From NCBI GenBank assembly GCA_024402735.1, contig JAKSTE010000002.1, forward strand, positions 1-30,923: a stretch of DNA of 30,923 nucleotides, given 5' to 3'. The stretch comes from Alphaproteobacteria bacterium. Lineage in GTDB: Bacteria; Pseudomonadota; Alphaproteobacteria; Rs-D84. The notes under the pieces were generated by a model that did not search any database, was not told where the DNA came from, and saw only the letters and a program-made list of their open reading frames with translations. Of the stretch, positions 1-6,543 are shown piece by piece; position 1 is the first letter of the stretch; each line of letters begins with the position of its first letter. Both the position numbers and the translations under genes were made by a program.

Positions 1-23
1 CTTTTCAACAGAACCATTATGAA

Positions 24-284
24 TTGCCGAGATCTACAGAATGGTTAAAAGATTCGAACGGTGAATATTCTTACGCGAGAGTAGTTGGTTGTTTGTGTAT
101 CATTATCAACATAGTTTGTATTTTTCGCAACTATGAAGTAATAAGTAATTTGTATCAAGTTTTAGTTGGTTGCTCGGGATTTATAACAGGTGTGTTATTG
201 TGGTTATGTGAAATAATACGAGATTCTAAAAATTTCCTTGTAAAATTTGGTGATAAGGTGTATAGTATAAAAAAAGGAGAATAA
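24..284 (+). CDS. Holin-like small membrane protein, start uncertain
   Basis: The protein has 86 residues if translation starts at the TTG at 24. Two hydrophobic stretches (about residues 20-34 and 44-65) sit between a polar N-terminus and a basic C-terminus ending KKGE. The N-terminal pattern WLKDSNGEYSYARVVG resembles the short polar head seen before the first membrane helix in many two-helix phage holins. I infer a role in lysis timing, supported by the spanin-like gene downstream on the same strand. No Shine-Dalgarno site precedes the TTG, and the frame is open back to the left edge of the window. The true start may therefore lie outside, or across a circular junction. The stop lies just before the next ATG, so the two genes are probably co-translated. 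It could be another small membrane protein. Confidence 0.5.
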   Translation: MPRSTEWLKDSNGEYSYARVVGCLCIIINIVCIFRNYEVISNLYQVLVGCSGFITGVLLWLCEIIRDSKNFLVKFGDKVYSIKKGE

Positions 285-285
285 G

Positions 286-687
286 ATGGCAACATGTTTT
301 CTTTCTGGTTTAGAAATACCAAAAGGGAAAAACAGTAGAGAACACGTTGTACCACGCAGTAAAGCACCCTTGTTTGTAACATCTCAAAAATATAATATAC
401 GTCCCGCTATAAAAGTTATAAACCAAATTAAAGGTAATCTTTTTTTATGTCAATGGGAAGACCAAAAAATCAATTTATGTTTTAATGCTTTAGAAAAATA
501 TTGGTTGAAACAGAGTGATAGAAATATTATAATAGATGCGTTGGCTAGGTTCGCTACCGAAAAGGAACCACTCAATCCCTGCCAACGTTGTTTGTTGAGT
601 GAACAGTCAAAGGAGTATTGCTGTGATAAAAGAAGAATGGAAGAATATAATAGGTTACGAGAATTACGAAGTATCAAATCTCGGTAA
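286..687 (+). CDS. HNH-type nuclease-like protein
   Basis: This 133-residue protein starts at an ATG behind an AAAGGAGAA site inside the preceding gene. The N-terminal third looks like a beta-beta-alpha-metal HNH fold: Cys4, then REHVVPRS at residues 18-25 with His20 as the catalytic-type histidine, then an Asn/Lys/Gly-rich helix part (VINQIKGN, residues 44-51). The C-terminal part carries Cys99, Cys102, Cys112 and Cys113, which could bind a structural zinc. HNH proteins are common in phages, as packaging-associated nickases or as mobile nucleases. Here the gene lies in the lysis region, far from the terminase in linear coordinates. The family call rests on motifs only. Its last 65 nt are overlapped by a different-frame NUMOD4 fragment. 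Confidence 0.55.
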   Translation: MATCFLSGLEIPKGKNSREHVVPRSKAPLFVTSQKYNIRPAIKVINQIKGNLFLCQWEDQKINLCFNALEKYWLKQSDRNIIIDALARFATEKEPLNPCQRCLLSEQSKEYCCDKRRMEEYNRLRELRSIKSR

Positions 688-736
688 TATAAGGAGGGTT
701 TGCGACAAATATCAAAAAGCTAACAAACAGATATAA
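623..736 (+). pseudogene. Orphan NUMOD4 domain, remnant of an HNH homing endonuclease
   Basis: This 37-codon frame starts at a GTG seven bases after an AAAGGAG site. It reads WKNIIGYENYEVSNLGNIR at residues 6-24, which fits the NUMOD4 consensus (W-x-I-x-G-Y-E-x-Y-x-V-S-N-x-G-x-I-R) found at the N-terminus of many HNH homing endonucleases. It ends at a TAA after IRRVCDKYQKANKQI, with no HNH domain behind it. The same frame reopens briefly as KTLKQTEGVEE before stopping again. It overlaps the end of the previous gene in another frame. I read it as the decayed 5' end of a homing endonuclease gene. Translation as a 37-residue peptide is possible because the ribosome site is good. Confidence 0.6.
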
Positions 737-768
737 AAGACATTAAAACAAACAGAAGGAGTAGAAGA

Positions 769-1671
769 ATGAAAGCTTATGAATGGTTAACTGAAGGAAA
801 AGCAGGACAAGTAATTAAACTAGGATTGTTTTCCGATATACACTTTGACTCACCAGATTGTGACAGAGAAACATTAAAGGCACATTTAGACGCATGTGTA
901 AAAGATGGTCGTTATATTTTATTTAATGGTGACTTTTTTGATGCTATTATATTATCGGACAGAAAACGTTCGGCAGCACACTTAATTGAAAATACAGACC
1001 AACAATTAAATATTAAATTGCAGAACGCTTGTGACTTTTTAGAACCATATCAGAAGCATATTATATTTATGGGACGTGGTAACCATGAAGAATCTATTAT
1101 GAAATACAACGGTATAGATTTATTACAGATGCTTACTACTATGTTAAACAAAGGCGAAGACCATAAGATTTTATATGGAAACTATGCGAATTTCTTAAGA
1201 TTTACATTCAAAATAAAAGCTAATAGAAAAGAAGAACATTACGATATATTTGCACATCATGGTTGCGGTGGTTCTGCACCTGCTACAAAAGGTATGTTAG
1301 ATTTTGGTGCTTTAACAAAAGGTATTAACGCAGATTTACTTTGGTTGGGACACAAACATAATGCTTTGATAGATTATTCTGCACCTGTAATGCACATAGA
1401 TAAAGACGGTGAAGTAGTTATGAAAAACCGCCAATGTATAGAAACACCAAGCTATCAAAAAGGACGCACTATAGACTATAATGCAAACTTTGCAGAACGT
1501 TTTTATAATCATACAGCGTTTTCTGGGTTTGGCGAAGTTAATTTACGTCTAGTTGCAAAAGGAAACGGTTACCAGATAATACCAGATGTGAAAATCACCA
1601 CTATTCCACAAGTAGTTATTGGTAAAGCACAAACAGCCGTTTTAACTAAAAAAATGCAAAAGACTAAATAA
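769..1671 (+). CDS. Calcineurin-like metallophosphoesterase
   Basis: The 300-residue protein starts at an ATG behind AGAAGGAG. The full set of metallophosphoesterase metal-binding motifs is visible in order: FSDIHFD (Asp23, His25), NGDFFD (Asp55, Asp58), GRGNHE (Asn105, His106), AHHG (His163, His164) and GHKH (His195, His197). The family hydrolyses phosphodiesters or phosphomonoesters with two metal ions. The substrate of this member cannot be deduced; phage copies have been linked to DNA/RNA processing or nucleotide signals. The protein is a single domain with no capping module. It sits between the HNH/NUMOD4 genes and the spanin-like gene, which does not clarify its role. The fold call is secure and the biological role is unknown. 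Confidence 0.9.
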   Translation: MKAYEWLTEGKAGQVIKLGLFSDIHFDSPDCDRETLKAHLDACVKDGRYILFNGDFFDAIILSDRKRSAAHLIENTDQQLNIKLQNACDFLEPYQKHIIFMGRGNHEESIMKYNGIDLLQMLTTMLNKGEDHKILYGNYANFLRFTFKIKANRKEEHYDIFAHHGCGGSAPATKGMLDFGALTKGINADLLWLGHKHNALIDYSAPVMHIDKDGEVVMKNRQCIETPSYQKGRTIDYNANFAERFYNHTAFSGFGEVNLRLVAKGNGYQIIPDVKITTIPQVVIGKAQTAVLTKKMQKTK

Positions 1672-1728
1672 TTGTATTATTATACAAAGAGGCTATAATG
1701 AAATGCGGTGATGATACAGAGGGATAAA

Positions 1729-2037
1729 ATGAGATGTCTATGCTTACTATTTTCTTTCTTGCTGCTTTGCTCTTGTACTGGTGTTACAGCAACGGGGACT
1801 GCGAGTGATTCAGCAAAAACACAGCTAGAGGCGTTGGAAAAATCTCTGACGTCTAATTGCAAGACCCAAGCTATAAACTCGCAAATAGAGGCGATTAAAA
1901 CGCAAATAGCGAGTATTGAAAAAGCTTGTGAAGCAGAAAAAGCTACATTAAAAGCTGACAAAGCTAAATGGAAGATAATTTCGTTGGCTTTGGTATCTCT
2001 GATAGGTCTATATTTTGGTATGAAGTTTCTAAAATAA
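1729..2037 (+). CDS. Spanin-like lipoprotein with C-terminal membrane anchor (u-spanin candidate)
   Basis: I chose the ATG at 1729, six bases behind AGAGGG, over an in-frame GTG at 1708. The product has 102 residues. An N-terminal hydrophobic segment (residues 3-15) ends in LLCSC, so Cys16 can serve as the lipidation site. A charged, Ala/Glu/Lys/Gln-rich helical middle (about 28-80) looks able to form a coiled coil. A second hydrophobic helix spans about 82-97, followed by KFLK. An outer-membrane lipid anchor plus an inner-membrane helix in one chain is the layout of unimolecular spanins such as T1 gp11, which fuse the two membranes in the last step of lysis of Gram-negative hosts. Its position at the end of the plus-strand lysis region fits. 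No Rz/Rz1 pair is seen. An o-spanin or another lipoprotein is the alternative. Confidence 0.65.
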   Translation: MRCLCLLFSFLLLCSCTGVTATGTASDSAKTQLEALEKSLTSNCKTQAINSQIEAIKTQIASIEKACEAEKATLKADKAKWKIISLALVSLIGLYFGMKFLK

Positions 2038-2075
2038 TGAGACGATTTTGAGACGATATTGAGATAATAATGAGA

Positions 2076-2104
2076 CGGTTACAATTTGTAGCCGCCTTAT
2101 TTTT
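2076..2104 (+). terminator. Hairpin terminator between convergent gene blocks
   Basis: CGGTTACAA (2076-2084) can pair with TTGTAGCCG (2086-2094), with one G-U pair and a minimal loop. A T-rich run (2097-2105) follows on the plus strand. It lies between the end of the plus-strand lysis genes and the end of the minus-strand early block, the expected place for a terminator. Confidence 0.6.
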
Positions 2105-2516
2105 TCATGTGCTGTTTTAGTGCTGCGAGTGATACATTGTTTAGATTAAACTTTACAATGATTTCGTAGTCGTCCACACCGTCCAGAATCATTTTACGAA
2201 CCTTTTCTCTGTCGTGAGTTACAAGGTCTTTATAGTCAACAGAAGTGTCTTTGCTTTCTTCTCTGGCATTTTTAAGAGCTTCTGCCTGCAAACGTTCTGC
2301 TTTTTTGCGAGCCTCGTAGAATTTCTTATTTTTGCTTTCAACATCTGCTAGCACGTCCAAACGATATTGGCGTAGTTGTGGCAGACTATCTACAGCTTGT
2401 TGGTAGGTATCAAAATAAAACACTTTAAGATATTGTATAGACACACACCATTTGCGAATATGTGGATTAAAGTAAGGGTCAAAATCTGGGTGTGTATTTG
2501 GTTTCCAGAATAACAT
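2097..2516 (-). CDS. Hypothetical protein, possible C-terminal HTH-like motif
   Basis: I chose the ATG at 2516, six bases behind AGGAG, over an in-frame TTG six bases upstream. The product has 139 residues. The N-terminal half (FWKPNTHPDF...CVSIQYLKVFYFDT) is aromatic. The middle is Lys/Glu/Ala-rich and probably a long helix. The C-terminus (about 105-139, DREKVRKMILDGVDDYEIIVKFNLN onward) has the spacing of the helix-turn-helix region of phage small regulators or packaging proteins (dG-x-s/d-x-x-I). I do not recognise the family. It is the last gene of the early block, directly before the convergent terminator. Confidence 0.6.
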   Translation of the reverse strand: MLFWKPNTHPDFDPYFNPHIRKWCVSIQYLKVFYFDTYQQAVDSLPQLRQYRLDVLADVESKNKKFYEARKKAERLQAEALKNAREESKDTSVDYKDLVTHDREKVRKMILDGVDDYEIIVKFNLNNVSLAALKQHMKK

Positions 2517-2533
2517 TCTCAACTCCTATTGCT

Positions 2534-2920
2534 TTATGGTATAAAAAGTAAATTACCAGACTTAGGACGAATCGTCTGAAGGTGACACCAGCCTTTGGTA
2601 TAGTCAGGATGTTCCATCCAAAGTCCTAATACGACCAATTTTGCCTGATTTTGTAATAACCAAGTTTTTAATTCTCCTTTAGGGTCTGAAATATCTATAG
2701 CTCTTCCATACAGATGGCTTGATCCCATAGCTTGTGCATTTATGCGTTTCTGATCTTCCAGTGATCGTAAGCACGAGCTAGCTATCATTGGTGGTTGATA
2801 ACCCAGTGCATTAACTTTATCTATTAAGTCTTCCAAGTTGCGTTTGGTGACCAGATCAATTTCAGATTCTTTGAATTTATGAGAACCTGCATTCAGTACC
2901 TCTTTAAGCGTGAATTTCAT
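2534..2920 (-). CDS. M15-family D,D-peptidase, endolysin candidate
   Basis: The 128-residue protein starts at an ATG seven bases behind GGAG. It has the signature of zinc peptidases of the M15/VanY type: Arg52 in SSCLRS, SSHLYGRAIDIS at 67-78 (zinc ligands His69 and Asp76), Glu103 in WMEHPD, and His113 in GWCHLQ. Such enzymes cut peptidoglycan stem peptides, and phages use them as endolysins. There is no signal peptide or membrane helix, so it would need the holin to reach the cell wall. It is encoded on the strand opposite the holin-like and spanin-like genes, at the far end of the early block. It overlaps the preceding gene by 17 nt. Confidence 0.87.
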   Translation of the reverse strand: MKFTLKEVLNAGSHKFKESEIDLVTKRNLEDLIDKVNALGYQPPMIASSCLRSLEDQKRINAQAMGSSHLYGRAIDISDPKGELKTWLLQNQAKLVVLGLWMEHPDYTKGWCHLQTIRPKSGNLLFIP

Positions 2921-3380
2921 CTTTGTTCTCCTGTTCTAGTTTGGTTCTTATAGCAAGCTTTGCAACATACTCGGCTGACCCTTCACGTGTCTTTAACCAG
3001 CGGATACGTAGATCGTACTTCTGTGCAAAAGATTCCAGTGTTGCGATGGCAGCGTTATACATGTGCATCTTGTCGTGATTCTGTAAATATTTTAGAAATA
3101 AATATGGTGTGGCTTCAATAATCAAATAACGTTTTTGTTGTTTCTGGGCTCTTGTTAACTCTCTTTCAAAACGTTCTCTGCCTTTGAATATAGTACCATA
3201 TAAATCGTTGACTGACTTACGTTCTATAAACAAAACATCTTCCAAGCCTTCAACTGAATAATCGCCTTCATCAAGTTTCTGTACTTTAGTCGGCATAGAA
3301 TTAACACCCCTGATGTGTAGCCCTGTAAATTCTAAAGGGGTCTGTTCACGTGTGTCAATTAGTATTGTTGGTAATTCCAT
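2904..3380 (-). CDS. ERCC4/XPF-family nuclease
   Basis: The 158-residue protein carries the ERCC4 nuclease core: ILIDTREQTPL (residues 7-16, Asp9), EGDYSVEG (Asp40) and FIERKSVNDL (51-60, with the ERK triad at 53-55). These residues form the metal-dependent active site of XPF/Mus81-type structure-specific endonucleases. The helicase-like and helix-hairpin-helix parts of cellular XPF are absent. Single-domain phage forms are known and probably cut branched or flapped DNA during recombination or replication. Its ATG overlaps the stop of the upstream gene by one base (TAATG) and its end overlaps the M15 peptidase gene, so the three genes are translationally coupled. Confidence 0.88.
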   Translation of the reverse strand: MELPTILIDTREQTPLEFTGLHIRGVNSMPTKVQKLDEGDYSVEGLEDVLFIERKSVNDLYGTIFKGRERFERELTRAQKQQKRYLIIEATPYLFLKYLQNHDKMHMYNAAIATLESFAQKYDLRIRWLKTREGSAEYVAKLAIRTKLEQENKDEIHA

Positions 3381-3751
3381 TATAAACTCTTGTTTTCGTG
3401 ATAATAGTACATTTTCTGTTGCAAGTCCAGTATATCTTCTTCTAACTGGCTGATATTTGAATCTCTCTGTTCTGCACGGATTATATCTAAATCTCTGCCG
3501 TTGATGTCGCAGTTACGTGATCTAGCCCATTTCAAAGCAGCAATCTTTCCTAAATGCCATTTATGAATCTGCTCTTTAGTATATTCTGGTTGTTTCTGGT
3601 ATAATCTGGCATTGCGTCTGCATACAAAATCGTAGTATTGTTGCTTGGTCATAGGTCCAAACATATTAGTCTTACAATATTGAGCGTAAGCTTCTCTCCA
3701 GTCATTCTTTGACCATTCTGTGCACGGTTTGTTTATAATGTTCCAATTCAT
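3380..3751 (-). CDS. Hypothetical protein
   Basis: The protein has 123 residues, starting at an ATG behind AAGGAAGGG. It is rich in Tyr, Lys, Gln and Arg. The region NDWREAYAQYCKTNMFGPMT looks like a helical DNA- or nucleoprotein-binding patch, and the C-terminal part (about 95-120) is a probable short coiled coil. I recognise no family. Tight coupling to the ERCC4 nuclease gene (one-base overlap) suggests they are made together and may work together. Confidence 0.65.
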   Translation of the reverse strand: MNWNIINKPCTEWSKNDWREAYAQYCKTNMFGPMTKQQYYDFVCRRNARLYQKQPEYTKEQIHKWHLGKIAALKWARSRNCDINGRDLDIIRAEQRDSNISQLEEDILDLQQKMYYYHENKSL

Positions 3752-3795
3752 AGCCCTTCCTTTTCTCTAAATTGGTTCTTGTTTCAAATCTTGGT

Positions 3796-3878
3796 GGGTG
3801 GCGAAGGAGAGAGAAAGTTTTAAGAAATAAAAAAAACGCCACCCGTAAAAGACATACATCTTGGGCACTTGGTATGTC
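3796..3878 (-). promoter_or_regulatory. Structured gap inside the early block, possible attenuator or terminator
   Basis: Two inverted repeats lie between two minus-strand genes. GACATAC (3851-3857) pairs with GTATGTC (3872-3878) across a 14-nt loop. GGGTGGCG (3796-3803) pairs with CGCCACCC (3837-3844) across a 33-nt loop. Reading the minus strand, the first hairpin is followed by TTTT and then by an eight-T run. This looks like a partial terminator that would lower expression of the genes downstream (nuclease, peptidase). The function is inferred. Confidence 0.4.
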
Positions 3879-3926
3879 AGCAAGTAAGGAGGAGGTATAT
3901 GAACAAATACCCATTGCCCAATCCCC

Positions 3927-4148
3927 TTAGGCTAGCAGCCACTCTATGATTTCAACCTGTGTTGCCAACCTCTCAATTCGTTTGTTTAGTTCGTTTCGCT
4001 CAGCAATACTAGAAATAAACATATCTTCGCACTGCAGAAAGTTTGCACCATCTATCCAGCACTGTACGTCATGCAGACGGTCTTTGGCAGTTTGTAATTC
4101 CTTCTGCTTGACTTTTAATGCCGTTTCTAGTTGTTGTTGAGTTTTCAT
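3927..4148 (-). CDS. Small coiled-coil protein
   Basis: The protein has 73 residues and is nearly all helix-forming. Two stretches with heptad-like hydrophobic spacing (about 4-30 and 48-72) flank a short CWIDGANF turn. The start ATG overlaps the TAA of the AlpA-like gene by one base, behind AAAGGAT. Its function is not known. It is probably an oligomer or a partner of the small HTH protein encoded just upstream. Confidence 0.65.
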   Translation of the reverse strand: MKTQQQLETALKVKQKELQTAKDRLHDVQCWIDGANFLQCEDMFISSIAERNELNKRIERLATQVEIIEWLLA

Positions 4149-4336
4149 TATATATCCTTTTCAACTTTTACAGAATCAATGTAAGCTTTAATGTCTTCTT
4201 CCTTGAATCTGATTGATCGTCCGTTGATGTGATAGTATGGTATCGGCATTGTCTTTTTGAATATCCAGCCATTGATCGTGTTGGCAGATATTCCTAACAT
4301 TGCTGATACATCTTTAATAGATAATAGTTTTTCCAT
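4148..4336 (-). CDS. AlpA/excisionase-type helix-turn-helix protein
   Basis: The protein has 62 residues. The pattern LLSIKDVSAMLGISANTING (residues 4-23) followed by WIFKKTMPIPYYHINGRSIRF and EEDIKAYID is the MerR-like winged HTH of the AlpA/Xis/HTH_17 group: helix-turn-helix, then a wing with a conserved R-F before the last helix. Members act as excisionases, transcription activators or replication accessory factors. No integrase is seen in the window, so a regulatory role is more likely here. The start is behind AAAGGAT, just after the SSB-like gene. Confidence 0.8.
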   Translation of the reverse strand: MEKLLSIKDVSAMLGISANTINGWIFKKTMPIPYYHINGRSIRFKEEDIKAYIDSVKVEKDI

Positions 4337-4346
4337 TGTCTATCCT

Positions 4347-4697
4347 TTAGAATGGCACGGAGTCTTCTAGATCTGCAGGTGTCAATTCTGCGTTAGAATC
4401 GGCTTCTGGTGCGTCTTTTATTTTTTTAACTGATGCTATACGGAAAGATGGATAAAGGCGTTCTATATCGTCTTTTCCGATAAATTTACGACTATTTACA
4501 AACAAGGTGCATTCGTATTCAGCACCAACGGTTAAGTCTTCAACAGAAGATGAAGCTGTTGCTGGTATCAATGTTTCTTGACTTGCGTCAACATTTTCTT
4601 TCAAAACATATTCGGTCAATTTCCAATCACGACCATCAGTAGAAGTGCCTTGTTTTGTTTGTTTATCTGTTACTATAAAATTTGCTTGTATTCTCAT
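4347..4697 (-). CDS. Single-stranded-DNA-binding-like protein
   Basis: I chose the ATG at 4697, behind AAGGAAAC, over an in-frame ATG 60 bases upstream that overlaps the promoter. The product has 116 residues. It has a beta-rich body (RIQANFIVTDKQT, then the beta strands around 60-100), the composition of an OB fold. It ends with an acidic tail closing in DLEDSVPF, like the DDDIPF tip by which bacterial SSB proteins recruit partners. It belongs naturally with the annealing protein, exonuclease and ATPase of the same block. Overall similarity to known SSBs cannot be tested here. Confidence 0.65.
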   Translation of the reverse strand: MRIQANFIVTDKQTKQGTSTDGRDWKLTEYVLKENVDASQETLIPATASSSVEDLTVGAEYECTLFVNSRKFIGKDDIERLYPSFRIASVKKIKDAPEADSNAELTPADLEDSVPF

Positions 4698-4728
4698 TTT
4701 GTTTCCTTTTTGTTTTAATACGTTATTG

Positions 4729-4757
4729 ATTTTAATGCTTATATTTAATAATGTCAA
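4729..4757 (-). promoter_or_regulatory. Early promoter before the SSB-like gene
   Basis: On the minus strand TTGACA (4757-4752) is followed after 17 bases by TAAAAT (4734-4729). The -35 is embedded in TACTTGACATTATTA, close to the element upstream of 7847. The first gene start is 32 bases past the -10. Confidence 0.7.
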
Positions 4758-4786
4758 GTATTTTTTTATACTTTTTTATTTTTTTA

Positions 4787-5002
4787 TTATTCGCTTAATA
4801 GATTATTTAACTCCTTATCTGCCAATTCGTCATAAATACGATCTAAAATAGTATTCGTATCTATTCCTTCTTTACGAATATCGTGAGCTAATTCTTTCAT
4901 AGCTTGTGCAAACAGATATAAATCTACTGCTTTATTATGTATATTTAACATGTGTTGATCGTCGTTGTTTGGCAATGGGTTAAAAGTCATAGTTATAATC
5001 AT
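4787..5002 (-). CDS. Hypothetical small protein
   Basis: The protein has 71 residues and starts at an ATG behind AAGGAG within the end of the DUF5664 gene (4-nt overlap). It is mostly helical and acidic toward the C-terminus (RIYDELADKELNNLLSE). I do not recognise it. Being coupled to the DUF5664 gene, it may share its nucleotide-metabolism context. Confidence 0.6.
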   Translation of the reverse strand: MIITMTFNPLPNNDDQHMLNIHNKAVDLYLFAQAMKELAHDIRKEGIDTNTILDRIYDELADKELNNLLSE

Positions 5003-5304
5003 TTTTTCTCCTTTTCTTCTTCAATTATAAAATGTAGTCTAGCTAGTGCGTTGAACGCAATATGAGCTGCATGAAGTAGCTTTGTTTCGTCGTCGTACCG
5101 ATTCGTATCTTCTGCTAATAAATGACGTAGCATAGCGTTTGTGTAACGATCTATAGCGTTGTCTAGTTGTTTCCAGTTAGACTTGGCGTATTTATTTGCT
5201 CCGTACGTCCATACGTCGGTCAAAGCCTCAATAGAATCTTTAAAGTCTATTATTGTTTCTGCTATACGTCTTTTACCATTATCGTATTTTATACCTTTAC
5301 TCAT
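4999..5304 (-). CDS. DUF5664 protein (dATP/dGTP diphosphohydrolase N-terminal-like)
   Basis: The protein has 101 residues. It shows the DUF5664 pattern: KYDNGKRR near the start, VWTYGANKYAKSNW at about 31-44, AMLRHLLAEDTNRYDDET at about 57-74, and HAAHIAFNALARLHF near the end. This MazG-like all-alpha family is linked in other phages to hydrolysis of deoxypurine nucleotides; I cannot confirm that activity here. Its first 27 residues are closely repeated at the N-terminus of the upstream HNH gene. Its ATG overlaps the last codons of that gene (TATGAGTAA), so translation is coupled. Confidence 0.8.
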   Translation of the reverse strand: MSKGIKYDNGKRRIAETIIDFKDSIEALTDVWTYGANKYAKSNWKQLDNAIDRYTNAMLRHLLAEDTNRYDDETKLLHAAHIAFNALARLHFIIEEEKEKK

Positions 5305-5866
5305 AATTATGCTCCTTTAAAAAGTTATTTCTGATTTTTATAGCCTCTTGTAGGTTTGGTGACCTACCAACATTAAATCTTTGATTTTTATACACATAAA
5401 TTACTTCAAATACTTTATCTCTACTGTGCCAATAAATATATTTTTCTGGAATTTTTTTTGTATATATTTTATTTTGTGCATTAACTCTATTTGTAACAAC
5501 ACGTAAATTACATCTTCTGTTGTCTAATGTGTTATGGTTTATGTGGTCAACAACCATATTATCAGGACACCCTGTAATTATTCTATGTAATCTTGTGTTG
5601 TTTATATATGCGTAATATACTGGAGTTTTATATGTAATGTCTTTTTTTATATTCAATTCTTGTCCAACCAATAAATATGCATCAATATAATCTATCAATA
5701 CTATATGTTTTCCATATTTTTTACTATCAATATGAATTTCTATATATTTATTGTTTTTTGTTTTTTTGTTTCGGTATTTAATCCAGTTTTCAATACTATC
5801 CTTGAAGTCTATTATCATTTCTGCGATTCTTGGTTTTTTAGTATCAAATTTGATTCCCTTACCCAT
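5297..5866 (-). CDS. HNH homing endonuclease carrying a DUF5664 N-terminus
   Basis: The protein has 189 residues. Residues 1-27 (GKGIKFDTKKPRIAEMII then DFKDSIEN) are a near copy of the start of the DUF5664 protein encoded just downstream. From about residue 28 it becomes Lys/Tyr/Asn-rich. It carries an HNH core, VVDHINHNTLDNRRCNLR, at about 104-121 (Asp-His, Asn-His, Asn). It then has an AP2/DNA-binding-like segment (YIYWHSRDKVFEVIYVY...RFNVGRSPNLQEAIKIRNN). These are features of phage HNH homing endonucleases. The layout suggests an endonuclease gene that entered a DUF5664 gene after codon 27 and now sits before an intact copy. The start has a GGAG-type site just upstream. Confidence 0.85.
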   Translation of the reverse strand: MGKGIKFDTKKPRIAEMIIDFKDSIENWIKYRNKKTKNNKYIEIHIDSKKYGKHIVLIDYIDAYLLVGQELNIKKDITYKTPVYYAYINNTRLHRIITGCPDNMVVDHINHNTLDNRRCNLRVVTNRVNAQNKIYTKKIPEKYIYWHSRDKVFEVIYVYKNQRFNVGRSPNLQEAIKIRNNFLKEHNYE

Positions 5867-6048
5867 TATTTACTCCTTTGCTGTTGTTTTTTATATATTT
5901 CCTGTATAAAGTTATAGTATTCAAAAGCGTCATCGTTATTTTCAAAACGCATCTTCTGTATAAACAATTTACCACTTGGCAGGGTCTTATGTACATCTAT
6001 TGTCCACTCTTTGCCATTATGTACTGGTATATTAAAATCTATAATCAA
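5866..6048 (-). CDS. Hypothetical small protein, TTG start
   Basis: The protein has 60 residues. The only good start is a TTG four bases behind GGAGGG. The stop TAA overlaps the ATG of the HNH gene. The sequence (IIDFNIPVHNGKEWTIDVHK, then a C-terminal Tyr/Gln/Lys-rich helix) looks like a small alpha/beta protein. No family is recognised. Confidence 0.6.
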   Translation of the reverse strand: MIIDFNIPVHNGKEWTIDVHKTLPSGKLFIQKMRFENNDDAFEYYNFIQEIYKKQQQRSK

Positions 6049-6114
6049 ATCACCCTCCGTTTTACAATTTTGTTATTTTTACACTTTTGTAAAGTAGCCA
6101 ATATGTTAACTACT

Positions 6115-6240
6115 TTAACTTAATATTTCAGATTCTATGCTCTGTAATTCTGTTCGTATCTGGTACAATTCAAACTGTTGATAGATGGTCATACCTATTA
6201 ACAGAGCCAGTATTATGTATAGTATGCGTGTTATTTTCAT
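6115..6240 (-). CDS. Small single-pass membrane protein
   Basis: This 41-residue frame starts at an ATG seven bases behind AAAGGAG. Residues 5-20 are strongly hydrophobic (RILYIILALLIGMTIYQQ), preceded by a short basic start and followed by a polar helix QIRTELQSIESEILS. It is a bitopic mini-protein of the type common in phage early regions, where such proteins often act on host membrane enzymes or on superinfection. The function here is unknown. Confidence 0.65.
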   Translation of the reverse strand: MKITRILYIILALLIGMTIYQQFELYQIRTELQSIESEILS

Positions 6241-6253
6241 CTATCTACTCCTT

Positions 6254-6541
6254 TTATTTGTGTGTTATTGATACTTTGAATTCGTATTCGTTTTCTGCAC
6301 TCCAATCGCAGTGTGCGAATTCGTCTTGGTTTTCTAGTTTTTTTATTTCAAGTATTGTTTTTGTTAACCACCTTGCTATGTCGTTGAAATCTTCATTGTC
6401 TGTTTCTTTGAATTCTTCGGTTATTTCAAAGTTTTTATATGAAAAATTGTCATAGCATCCACCATCTGTTTCGTATACTTTTATAATTCCATTTGGATTG
6501 GCTTCGTCTTCTATGGTTATTACGTATGTTGTAGTAGCCAT
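6254..6541 (-). CDS. Hypothetical acidic protein
   Basis: The protein has 95 residues and starts behind AGGAG. It is acidic and beta-rich at both ends (TTTYVITIEDEANPNGIIKV and NEYEFKVSITHK), with a central helix FNDIARWLTKTILEIKKLE. No family is recognised. It is part of the run of small early genes with uniform strong ribosome sites. Confidence 0.65.
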   Translation of the reverse strand: MATTTYVITIEDEANPNGIIKVYETDGGCYDNFSYKNFEITEEFKETDNEDFNDIARWLTKTILEIKKLENQDEFAHCDWSAENEYEFKVSITHK

Positions 6542-6543
6542 CT

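Noticed and set aside
3702..3914. 70-residue minus-strand frame across the structured gap
   Set aside because: The composition is unlike the neighbouring proteins, it overlaps the next gene in another frame, and it reads through both inverted repeats. It is probably not translated.
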